Source of the DNA: Bacilli bacterium | Lineage (GTDB): Bacteria > Bacillota_I > Bacilli_A > RFN20 > CAG-449 | Length of the DNA: 20,892 bases | NCBI GenBank assembly: GCA_900755065.1 | Contig: CAAEFC010000035.1 | Span: forward strand, 1-20,892 | Reading direction: 5' to 3' | Shown here: positions 15,044-20,892 of the stretch, piece by piece | How positions within the stretch are numbered: the first letter of the stretch is position 1 | Layout: the number at the start of each line of letters is the position of its first letter | Made by a program: the position numbers and the translations under genes | Notes under the pieces: generated by a model | The model's input: the letters and a program-made list of their open reading frames with translations, nothing else | Told to the model about the DNA's origin: nothing | Databases searched by the model: none

Positions 15044-15139
15044 GCCTTTCCGGTAAAAAGTTGCCGGATTCGGGCGGAAAAAGAAGAAAAGAAACGAAAA
15101 AATGGAGATTCAGGGAGGAAGAGATTCCAAAACGGCAAA
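15044..15139. other. Purine-rich spacer upstream of the maltodextrin operator
   Basis: The 273 bases between tex and the MalE-like gene are mostly explained by the terminator, operator, promoter and leader. This 96-base part is left over. It is A/G-rich on the plus strand (about 15077-15140) and holds only a small TCCGG/CCGGA inverted repeat (15049-15053 and 15064-15068, ten-base loop) and no credible open reading frame (the longest from an ATG at 15102 is 14 codons). Confidence 0.5.
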
Positions 15140-15161
15140 AAAATGAAAACGTTTTCATTTT
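15140..15161. promoter_or_regulatory. 22-bp perfect palindromic operator, cre/MalR (LacI-family) type
   Basis: The half-site AAAATGAAAAC (15140-15150) is followed directly by its exact reverse complement (15151-15161). The central 15 bases, ATGAAAACGTTTTCA, satisfy every position of the catabolite-responsive element consensus WTGNAANCGNWNNCW, with the central CG typical of LacI/GalR-family regulators. It ends five bases before the -35 box. Likely binders are CcpA or a dedicated MalR-type repressor; the sequence cannot tell which. The position just upstream of -35 is compatible with activation or with repression by blocking polymerase. Confidence 0.87.
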
Positions 15162-15166
15162 ATTGG

Positions 15167-15195
15167 TTGACATACTAATTTTTGGATATTAAAAT
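15167..15195 (+). promoter_or_regulatory. Near-consensus sigma-A promoter of the maltodextrin operon
   Basis: Perfect -35 TTGACA (15167-15172), a 17-base spacer, and -10 TAAAAT (15190-15195, five of six matches). The start would be near 15202, giving a 60-base leader, longer than the others in this window. The MalE-like gene has Shine-Dalgarno AAAGGGAG at 15246-15253, spacing 8. Confidence 0.9.
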
Positions 15196-15201
15196 GGTCT
15201 T

Positions 15202-15235
15202 AGATATGCAAGGATGATTAAAACATATCTTTTTT
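15202..15235 (+). other. Possible 5'-end stem-loop in the maltodextrin operon leader
   Basis: AGATATG (15202-15208) pairs perfectly with CATATCT (15224-15230) around a 15-base loop, and T continues to 15235. The 5' arm coincides with the predicted transcription start, so the mRNA would begin with this stem. It could protect the 5' end, or act as a weak early terminator given the T run. The stem is short and A/T-rich, so chance is not excluded. Confidence 0.35.
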
Positions 15236-15261
15236 CATTAAGTAGAAAGGGAGAATAGGAA

Positions 15262-16494
15262 ATGAAAAATAAAAAACTTTTGTTAGTGGCCGGTGCGTTG
15301 GTCTTGGGCGCCGGTTCGCTTGCATCTTGCGGAGGGGGCAGCAAAGCGGATCTGAAAGTCTGGTGCGCTTCCGAAGATGTCGATTTCATCAATCAGGTGA
15401 TCACCAATTTCAAAGAAGACTATCCGGATTACGCGGATAAAAAGTTCGACGTCATCATCACCAACGAGCCGGATGCGGCGACGAACCTCAAAAATGACCC
15501 GAAGGCTTCGGCGGACGTGTTCCACTTCGCCGGCGATCAGATCGGCACGCTCGTTCGTCAGGAACTGCTTTATGAGATCGACAATGCTTTCGTCAAGGAT
15601 CTGGGAATCGAAACCAGCGTTCTCGATGCCGGTAAAGTCGGCGGAAAACAATACGGCATTCCGTTCACGCCGAATACGTTCTTCATGTATTACGACGCCA
15701 GCGTCTACACCGCGGACGACATCACGACGCTGAACAATATGCTGGCCGTCGACGTAACGACGAAAGGCTACACCTACAATTTCGGATTGGATATCGCCAA
15801 CGGCTGGTATCTGCAATCCTACTTCTTCTCCAACGGCTGCACGATCTTCGGCGAAGACGGCACCGACGGAACGGCTGGAATTCAGCCGGCGGACAAAGCG
15901 CTGGAAGTCGCCAACTGGATCTGGGATTACTACAACGGCGCGAACAAGAGCAAATTATACGCCGGTGACTGCGGCGCCGACATCGGACACACCGTCGCCG
16001 CGGGCGTAACGGGTACCTGGAACGCCAGCGCGATCAAGACCGCGATCGAATCGACGGGCGGAACCTATGCGGCCGCACCGTTACCGAAACTGACTTTCGG
16101 AAGCGGCTCCTCCGCGCACGACGAAACGTGGAAAGCGGTCGGCGACTACAAACAGATTGGCGTCAACGCCGTCACGCAGAATCCGGAACTGGCTTGCGAG
16201 TTGGCCTCCTACATCGCGAACAAAGAGAGCCAGGCTCTCCGTTACAGCCTCCGTCTGACCGCGCCGACGAATGCGGAAACCATCGCGGATCCGTCCATCA
16301 CCTGGGACGCTTCGATCGTCGCGCAAACCGAACAGTTGCAATCGACGTTCAGCCAACCGACGATCTATGCCGATCGCGGTTACTGGGAAGCGTCCACGGC
16401 CTTAGGAAGCGATCTGCGCGGTGAAACCGACAAGAACGCCGTCGAGGCTTGGTTTGAAAAATTCCTCAACACCATCACAGCAAAAGCGGAATAG
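15262..16494 (+). CDS. MalE-like maltose/maltodextrin-binding lipoprotein of an ABC transporter
   Basis: 410 residues with a lipoprotein signal: MKNKK, hydrophobic core LLLVAGALVLGAGS, lipobox LASC with Cys23 and a glycine-rich linker, so it is anchored outside the membrane. The mature part has the family-1 extracellular solute-binding layout: DLKVWCASEDVDFINQVITNF at the start, an ADVFHFAGDQIGTLV segment, KQYGIPFTPNTFFMYYD (the YGIP segment near residue 131 is typical of maltose-type binding proteins) and a C-terminal region with many aromatic residues. It is followed by two MalF/MalG-type permeases and two GH13 enzymes, which makes alpha-glucan oligosaccharides the likely ligand. The ligand itself is inferred from context. 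A 95-base gap with a strong hairpin separates it from malF, allowing excess binding protein to be made. Confidence 0.9.
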   Translation: MKNKKLLLVAGALVLGAGSLASCGGGSKADLKVWCASEDVDFINQVITNFKEDYPDYADKKFDVIITNEPDAATNLKNDPKASADVFHFAGDQIGTLVRQELLYEIDNAFVKDLGIETSVLDAGKVGGKQYGIPFTPNTFFMYYDASVYTADDITTLNNMLAVDVTTKGYTYNFGLDIANGWYLQSYFFSNGCTIFGEDGTDGTAGIQPADKALEVANWIWDYYNGANKSKLYAGDCGADIGHTVAAGVTGTWNASAIKTAIESTGGTYAAAPLPKLTFGSGSSAHDETWKAVGDYKQIGVNAVTQNPELACELASYIANKESQALRYSLRLTAPTNAETIADPSITWDASIVAQTEQLQSTFSQPTIYADRGYWEASTALGSDLRGETDKNAVEAWFEKFLNTITAKAE

Positions 16495-16522
16495 TTCTTT
16501 CCAGTCAAACTGATTCAACGAT

Positions 16523-16566
16523 ATGGTAGCGAGGTAATTAGGCTCCTAGTTACCCGCTACCATTTT
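16523..16566 (+). terminator. Long malE-malF intercistronic hairpin with short T-tract
   Basis: ATGGTAGCG (16523-16531), one unpaired A, GGTAA (16533-16537), a 12-base loop, TTACC (16550-16554), CGCTACCAT (16555-16563), then TTTT to 16566. That is 14 base pairs with one bulge. The weak T-tract, with the malF ribosome site only a few bases on, suggests partial termination or mRNA 3'-end protection, raising the binding protein over the permeases. This is a common arrangement in mal-type operons. Confidence 0.85.
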
Positions 16567-16589
16567 ATTTAGGAGGACAATAATTAAAT

Positions 16590-18170
16590 ATGAAACTTTT
16601 GTCATACATTGACTATTGTGGTTTGCCTCGCTGGAAACAATTCTTCTATAAGATTTACGAATTTTTCTATAAAGTCGTTCTCGGATTATGGCACTTTATA
16701 AAAGGATTCGGAATCGGCGTCAAGAATTTCGTTTTCAAGGTCGGCCGCGCTTTCAAAAAAATGTATCAATCTTTTCGTTACGGCGATGTGTTTACGAAAT
16801 TATCTTTCGGACTCCTGGGACTGAGCCACGTTCGGCGCGGTCAGTACGTCAAGGGAATCCTGATGATGATTTTGGAAGCACTTTTTATTGTGTTTATGGT
16901 CGTTTTCGGCGGGAACGCTCTGGTCAATCTGGTTACTTTGGGCGACTACCGGACCGGTTATATCTGCAACAACGTCATCTACGAAACCCGTGAAGAAGCC
17001 TCGGCGGCGGGGTGCCGCGTGCCGGTTCTGGCCGTTCCGGACAATTCGCCGCGCCTCTTGCTCTATGGCATTCTGACCGTGGCGATCATCGTGATCTTCG
17101 TCATCTTCTACGTTTCGACGGTCAATCGTTCTTACGAAATTCAGACGAACAAAGAAGAGGGCAAACACATCAAAACGTTCAAGGAAGAGATGAGCGATTT
17201 CCTCAACAGCAAATTCCACATCACGCTTCTGGCACTTCCGATCTGCGGCGTGGTGATCTTCTCGATTTTGCCGTTGATCGACATGATCTGCATGGCGTTC
17301 ACCAACTACGACTATACGACGGACTATCCGAAAGGCGTCTTCGACTGGGTCGGATTCCAAAACTTCGGCGAAATCTTCAATTTCGGCGGTTCCGGATTCG
17401 GCTACACTTTCGTCGAAATCCTGAAATGGACGCTGGTCTGGGCCGTTCTGGCGACGTTCCTCAACTTCATTCTGGGCATTCTGGTCGCCACGATCATCAA
17501 CAAAAAGGGAATCCGGTTCAAGAAATTCTGGCGGACCTGTCTGGTTCTCTCGGTCGCCGTTCCGCAATTCGTTTCGCTTCTGGCAATCAGCCAGTTCCTC
17601 GGAGAATACGGTCCTCTGACCGCTTTGCTCGAACGCTGGACCGGCGTCAAATACACCTTCCTGGCGGTTCCGTATACGACCGTTTCAATCTTCGGCTGGA
17701 AAGTGGCCGTGGATTTCCCGCGGATCCTGATCGTCCTCATCAACATCTGGATCGGCATTCCGTACACGGTGTTAAGCACGACCGGCATTCTGATGAACGT
17801 GCCGGAAGATCTCTACGAATCGGCCCGGATCGACGGGGCGTCGGCGGTGACGATCTACTTCAAGATCACGCTTCGATACATCATCTTCGTCATGGGACCG
17901 TCGTTGATTACGACGTTCATCGGAAACTTCAACGGTTTCGGCGTCATCTATCTTTTAACCGGTGGAGGACCGAAAACGAACGGTTTCTACGGTTCGGCCG
18001 GACACACCGACCTGTTAGTTACCTGGCTCTTCCAGTTGACCAACGGAAACAATCCGGATTATAAGATGGCTTCGGTCGTCGGTATCTTTATCTTCATCAT
18101 TTCGTCGGTCATCTCCCTGATCGTCTACCGCAATTCCAGCAGTTTCAAAGGAGAGGAGGATTTCGCATAA
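16590..18170 (+). CDS. malF: MalF-like maltodextrin ABC transporter permease
   Basis: An inner-membrane permease of 526 residues. About eight membrane segments are visible at roughly 90-116, 155-177, 210-235, 275-302, 314-335, 376-400, 428-450 and 490-518. The cytoplasmic EAA loop that docks the ATPase is ESARIDGA with Glu410 and Gly416. The N-terminal roughly 88 residues are basic and aromatic, followed by the short motif RRGQYVKGI and a first hydrophobic hairpin enclosing an extracellular loop with two cysteines (126 and 142). Together this makes the protein longer than common sugar permeases, and closer to E. coli MalF (514 residues), although the extension looks different. The start at 16590 has AGGAGG at 16571-16576, with a rather long 13-base spacing. 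The TAA overlaps the malG ATG by one base. Confidence 0.92.
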   Translation: MKLLSYIDYCGLPRWKQFFYKIYEFFYKVVLGLWHFIKGFGIGVKNFVFKVGRAFKKMYQSFRYGDVFTKLSFGLLGLSHVRRGQYVKGILMMILEALFIVFMVVFGGNALVNLVTLGDYRTGYICNNVIYETREEASAAGCRVPVLAVPDNSPRLLLYGILTVAIIVIFVIFYVSTVNRSYEIQTNKEEGKHIKTFKEEMSDFLNSKFHITLLALPICGVVIFSILPLIDMICMAFTNYDYTTDYPKGVFDWVGFQNFGEIFNFGGSGFGYTFVEILKWTLVWAVLATFLNFILGILVATIINKKGIRFKKFWRTCLVLSVAVPQFVSLLAISQFLGEYGPLTALLERWTGVKYTFLAVPYTTVSIFGWKVAVDFPRILIVLINIWIGIPYTVLSTTGILMNVPEDLYESARIDGASAVTIYFKITLRYIIFVMGPSLITTFIGNFNGFGVIYLLTGGGPKTNGFYGSAGHTDLLVTWLFQLTNGNNPDYKMASVVGIFIFIISSVISLIVYRNSSSFKGEEDFA

Positions 18171-19072
18171 TGGCACGTGTAAAAAGCATGAAGAGAAAAC
18201 AAAAAACGCAGAACACCATTATCTACATCGTTTTGATTCTCTTATCCATCATCTGGGTTATTCCGATTCTCTGGATCGTCTTCGTCTCGTTCAACGCGGC
18301 GGATTCCCGGGTGGCGATTTCCGCACTGCCGGCCAAAGGCTCGTCCTTCGCCGAAGTGATGAAATTCTATTTCGGAAATCTGACGTTCCGTCATTACGTC
18401 AACCTGTTCACTTCGTCGACGGAACCGTACCTGAGGTGGTTCATCAACACCTTCGTCGTGGCTCTGATCACGATGATCGTCAATACGTTCTTCATCATGG
18501 CGGTCGCCTACACGATGTCGCGACTGAAATTCAAAGGGCGGAAAACGCTGATGTCGATCAACCTGATTCTGGGCATGTTCCCGGGATTCATGTCGATGAT
18601 CGCCGTCTACAACATTCTGAAATTAGTCAACCTGACGCAATCGCTCGTGGGGTTGACGCTCTGCTACACGATGACTTCCGGCATGGGATTCTACGTGGCA
18701 AAGGGCTTCTTCGATACCGTGTCCAAGTCGTTGGACGAGGCGGCGCGGATCGACGGGGCGACCAATGCGCAGATTTTCTACAAGATCATCCTTCCGCTTT
18801 CCAAGCCGATCATCGTCTATACGCTGGTTCAGGCGTTCATGGGGCCGTGGATGGATTACATCTTCTGCAAGATCATTCTCCGCGACGCGTCGAATCAGTA
18901 CACCGTCGCGCTCGGCATGTACCAGTGGATCACGGTTCAGGAAAAGATCAACCTGAAATTCGTCGACTTCTTCGCGGGTTCGGTCATCGTCTCCATTCCG
19001 ATCATGTCGGTCTTCCTCGCTACGCAGAAATACTATATCTCCGGCGTTACCGGCGGTGCGGTTAAAGGGTAG
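18170..19072 (+). CDS. malG: MalG-like maltodextrin ABC transporter permease
   Basis: 300 residues with six membrane segments at about 17-41, 90-118, 127-148, 155-175, 205-228 and 270-290, the standard MalG topology. The EAA loop is DEAARIDGA with Glu190 and Gly196. It pairs with MalF to form the translocation channel. The start ATG at 18170 uses the last base of the malF stop and has GGAGAGGAGG-type purines about 10 bases upstream, so the pair is translationally coupled. No ABC ATPase gene is near it in this window. In Bacillota such importers often share a general ATPase (MsmX/MalK type) encoded elsewhere, which is the most likely case here. The gene is followed immediately by the GH13 gene. 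Confidence 0.93.
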   Translation: MARVKSMKRKQKTQNTIIYIVLILLSIIWVIPILWIVFVSFNAADSRVAISALPAKGSSFAEVMKFYFGNLTFRHYVNLFTSSTEPYLRWFINTFVVALITMIVNTFFIMAVAYTMSRLKFKGRKTLMSINLILGMFPGFMSMIAVYNILKLVNLTQSLVGLTLCYTMTSGMGFYVAKGFFDTVSKSLDEAARIDGATNAQIFYKIILPLSKPIIVYTLVQAFMGPWMDYIFCKIILRDASNQYTVALGMYQWITVQEKINLKFVDFFAGSVIVSIPIMSVFLATQKYYISGVTGGAVKG

Positions 19073-19077
19073 TGCCT

Positions 19078-20580
19078 ATGAGCAAGTGGCTGAAAAATGC
19101 GATTTTCTACGAGATCTATCCGACCTCGTTCATGGATTCCGACGGAGACGGCATCGGCGATCTCCGCGGGATCGCGGCGAAACTCGACTACGTGGCTTCT
19201 CTCGGGTGCAATGCCATCTGGCTCAACCCGTTCTACAAGTCGCCGTTCAAGGACGGCGGCTATGACGTCAGCGATTTCTTCGACGTCGATCCGCGTTTCG
19301 GCACGTTGGACGATTTCAAGAACCTGCTCGCCGAGGCGCATCGAAAAGGGATAAAGATCATCGTCGATCTGGTCGCCGGTCATGCCAGCGAGCAGAATTC
19401 CGAATTTCTCCGTTCCGCGGAACCGGAACGAAACGAATGTTCCGACCTCTTTATCTGGAATTCCTGCGTCTGGGACCTGGAACAGCCTTACCGGCTGATT
19501 TCCGGCCGTTACGACAGGAATGCCTGCTACATGGTCAATTTCTTTTCCACGCAGCCGGCGTTCAATTACGGATTCAACGAAATCACGCACCCGAAGTGGC
19601 AGATGTCCTATCAGGATCCGCGCACGTTCGCGGCGCGAGAATATCTGAAAAAAATCATGTTCTTCTGGCTCGATCTCGGCGTGGACGGATTCCGCGTCGA
19701 CATGGCGGATTCGCTCGTGAAAAACGACGACGACAAGAAGGCGACGATGGAAATCTGGAAGGAAATCTCTTTGGAAGTGAAGAAAGCCTATCCGGAATCG
19801 GTCCTCGTCAGCGAATGGAGCAATCCTTCGCGTTCGCTCTCCTGCGGGTTCGATTGCGATTTCGTCCTCGATCACTGGGACAACTTCTTCCACCTTCTGG
19901 TTCGTTCGACGCCTGAATCGCGCGGCGTCAGCCTCTTGAACGGCGGCGATCAACCGAAGGCATACGACGATCTGGTTCGTCGGATCGAGGAAGCCGGGAA
20001 AGCCGGCGGTTATCTCGGACTCATCTCCGGCAATCACGATACGCCGCGCATTTCGTCCTTTCTCGACGAAACCCGGCTCCGCCTGTATTACCTGATGATG
20101 TTTACGCTTCCGGGCGTTCCGTTCCTCTATTACGGCGACGAGATCGAAATGAAACATCAGAACCTCGCCAGCAAGGATGGTGGCTATCAGCGTACCGGAG
20201 ACCGGACGCCGATGCAATGGGATCGAAGCGCAAACTGCGGCTTTTCCGAAACGAAAGGGGAACTGTATCTTCCGCAGTTGAACGTCAAAACCGATGTCGC
20301 TTCTTCGGAAGCCGATCCTTCTTCGCTTCTGAACTGGCTGAAAAAACTGATCGCTTTCCGGAAAGCGGAAAAGGCTCTCACGGACAAAGCGTTCGCGATG
20401 AATGAACCTGAAAAGGGATTGATCGTTTACGATCGGGGAAATCTCCGCGTTCTCATCAATCTGGGCGATTGTCCGGTTGAAATCGAAGGGAAGGTTCGCT
20501 TCCGTACCGAGACGGGCGAGGCTCAGAAGAACAAACTGTATCCGTATCAGGGCGTCGTCGTCGAAAAGGAGGAAAAATGA
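19078..20580 (+). CDS. Cytoplasmic GH13 family alpha-glucosidase/alpha-amylase
   Basis: 500 residues from ATG 19078. No signal peptide, so it acts inside the cell on imported oligosaccharides. The (beta/alpha)8 barrel has the four GH13 regions: region I DLVAGHAS (Asp97, His102; many members have Asn where this has Gly), region II GFRVDMAD with nucleophile Asp208, region III VLVSEWSNP with acid/base Glu246, and region IV SGNHDTPR with Asp321. The DGDGIGDLRGI segment near residue 22 is shared with oligo-1,6-glucosidases, trehalose synthases and related enzymes and is often associated with short substrates. The exact bond specificity cannot be set from sequence. The ATG at 19078 is preferred over a GTG at 19072 overlapping the malG stop, because AAAGGG at 19064-19069 is then 8 bases away. 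Its last four bases overlap the next gene (ATGA). Confidence 0.9.
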   Translation: MSKWLKNAIFYEIYPTSFMDSDGDGIGDLRGIAAKLDYVASLGCNAIWLNPFYKSPFKDGGYDVSDFFDVDPRFGTLDDFKNLLAEAHRKGIKIIVDLVAGHASEQNSEFLRSAEPERNECSDLFIWNSCVWDLEQPYRLISGRYDRNACYMVNFFSTQPAFNYGFNEITHPKWQMSYQDPRTFAAREYLKKIMFFWLDLGVDGFRVDMADSLVKNDDDKKATMEIWKEISLEVKKAYPESVLVSEWSNPSRSLSCGFDCDFVLDHWDNFFHLLVRSTPESRGVSLLNGGDQPKAYDDLVRRIEEAGKAGGYLGLISGNHDTPRISSFLDETRLRLYYLMMFTLPGVPFLYYGDEIEMKHQNLASKDGGYQRTGDRTPMQWDRSANCGFSETKGELYLPQLNVKTDVASSEADPSSLLNWLKKLIAFRKAEKALTDKAFAMNEPEKGLIVYDRGNLRVLINLGDCPVEIEGKVRFRTETGEAQKNKLYPYQGVVVEKEEK

Positions 20581-20892
20581 GGAGAAAGAAGATTTTTACG
20601 GTTTTGACTTCTTCGTTTCTTCTCGCGGCAAGTCTTTCTTCCTGCGGAACGAAAGCCAACGGCGTATCGCTTTCCAAGAGCAAGCCGACGTACCAGAGCG
20701 AAGATCATTTCGACAATTACGTCGACGACATGTATAAAAACTATTACCAGATTCTGGTTTACTCTTACTTTGACGGAAACGGAGACGGCATCGGCGATCT
20801 GAAAGGATTGACGGAAAAACTCGACTACATTCGGGACGGAAAGAACTTTTCCAAAACTTCTCTCGGCTACGACGGGATTTATCTTCTTCCGA
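20577..20892 (+). CDS. GH13 family alpha-amylase lipoprotein (5' part, cut by the window end)
   Basis: The start ATG at 20577 overlaps the previous stop (ATGA) and has AAGGAGG directly upstream, spacing about 4. The visible 105 codons begin with a lipoprotein signal: MRRKK, hydrophobic core IFTVLTSSFLLAA, lipobox LSSC with Cys23. A short Ser/Lys-rich linker follows. From about residue 60 the sequence enters a GH13 barrel: YQILVYSYFDGNGDGIGDLKG then LTEKLDYI. The catalytic residues lie beyond the window. The enzyme should sit on the outer membrane face and cut external starch- or glycogen-like polymers into fragments for the MalEFG importer encoded upstream. It is not a recent duplicate of the gene at 19078: the two share the barrel entry motif but differ around it. 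Confidence 0.88.
   Translation, partial: MRRKKIFTVLTSSFLLAASLSSCGTKANGVSLSKSKPTYQSEDHFDNYVDDMYKNYYQILVYSYFDGNGDGIGDLKGLTEKLDYIRDGKNFSKTSLGYDGIYLLP

Noticed and set aside
19033..20217. 394-codon minus-strand open frame opposite the cytoplasmic GH13 gene
   Set aside because: In-register shadow; the plus strand has all four GH13 regions.
1..20892. CRISPR arrays, tRNA or rRNA genes, insertion sequences, prophage genes
   Set aside because: No regularly spaced repeats, no cloverleaf or rRNA sequence, no transposase, integrase or phage-like protein was seen on either strand.
1..20892. Mollicutes genetic code with TGA as Trp
   Set aside because: Genes end cleanly at TGA (glgA, tex, the 5005 gene and the GH13 gene) and Trp is encoded by TGG throughout.

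Overview
This 20.9 kb window is a densely packed, entirely plus-strand stretch of a bacterial chromosome. It has strong Shine-Dalgarno sites (AGGAGG type), sigma-A-like promoters (TTGACA/TATAAT), lipobox lipoproteins instead of periplasmic proteins, a GlgC/GlgD pair, a Cse60-like small protein and a CcpA/LacI-type operator. Together these point to the Bacillota, possibly an Erysipelotrichia- or RF39-like gut lineage; that placement is inference. TGA is used as a stop (for example glgA and tex) and TGG as Trp, so the Mollicutes code is not in use. Base composition looks close to half G+C by eye.

Layout. (1) 1-4424: the 3' end of a jetA/mukF-like kleisin gene, a jetB/mukE-like gene and a complete jetC/mukB-like SMC ATPase gene, i.e. 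a Wadjet/MksBEF-type condensin operon entering from the left. The fourth Wadjet gene, jetD (the TOPRIM-type nuclease), does not follow jetC. (2) 4425-4931: an independently promoted, unrecognised small membrane protein with a clean intrinsic terminator. (3) 4932-9605: a tightly coupled operon of a DUF3137-like membrane protein, glgC, glgD and glgA (glycogen synthesis), whose promoter overlaps the preceding terminator. (4) 9606-12056: leuS with its own promoter and a short leader. (5) 12057-14988: a Cse60-like small protein, a small lipoprotein and tex, closed by a strong terminator. (6) 15044-20892: a maltodextrin/starch utilisation operon: a 22-bp perfect palindrome (cre/MalR-like), a near-consensus promoter, a MalE-like lipoprotein, a strong intercistronic hairpin, malF, malG, a cytoplasmic GH13 glucosidase, and the start of a GH13 lipoprotein amylase running off the right edge.

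How it fits together. The last operon would let the cell cut starch or glycogen at its surface (lipoprotein GH13), bind and import maltodextrins (MalE/MalF/MalG, with an ATPase supplied from elsewhere) and hydrolyse them inside (cytoplasmic GH13). The glg operon stores surplus glucose as glycogen; no branching enzyme or phosphorylase is seen here. The jet operon is a chromosome- or plasmid-acting SMC machine. I found no RNA gene, CRISPR array, insertion sequence or prophage gene. The items most worth following up are the Wadjet-like module without an adjacent jetD, the unrecognised membrane proteins at 4479 and 5005, the Cse60-like gene, and the regulatory architecture of the maltodextrin operon.
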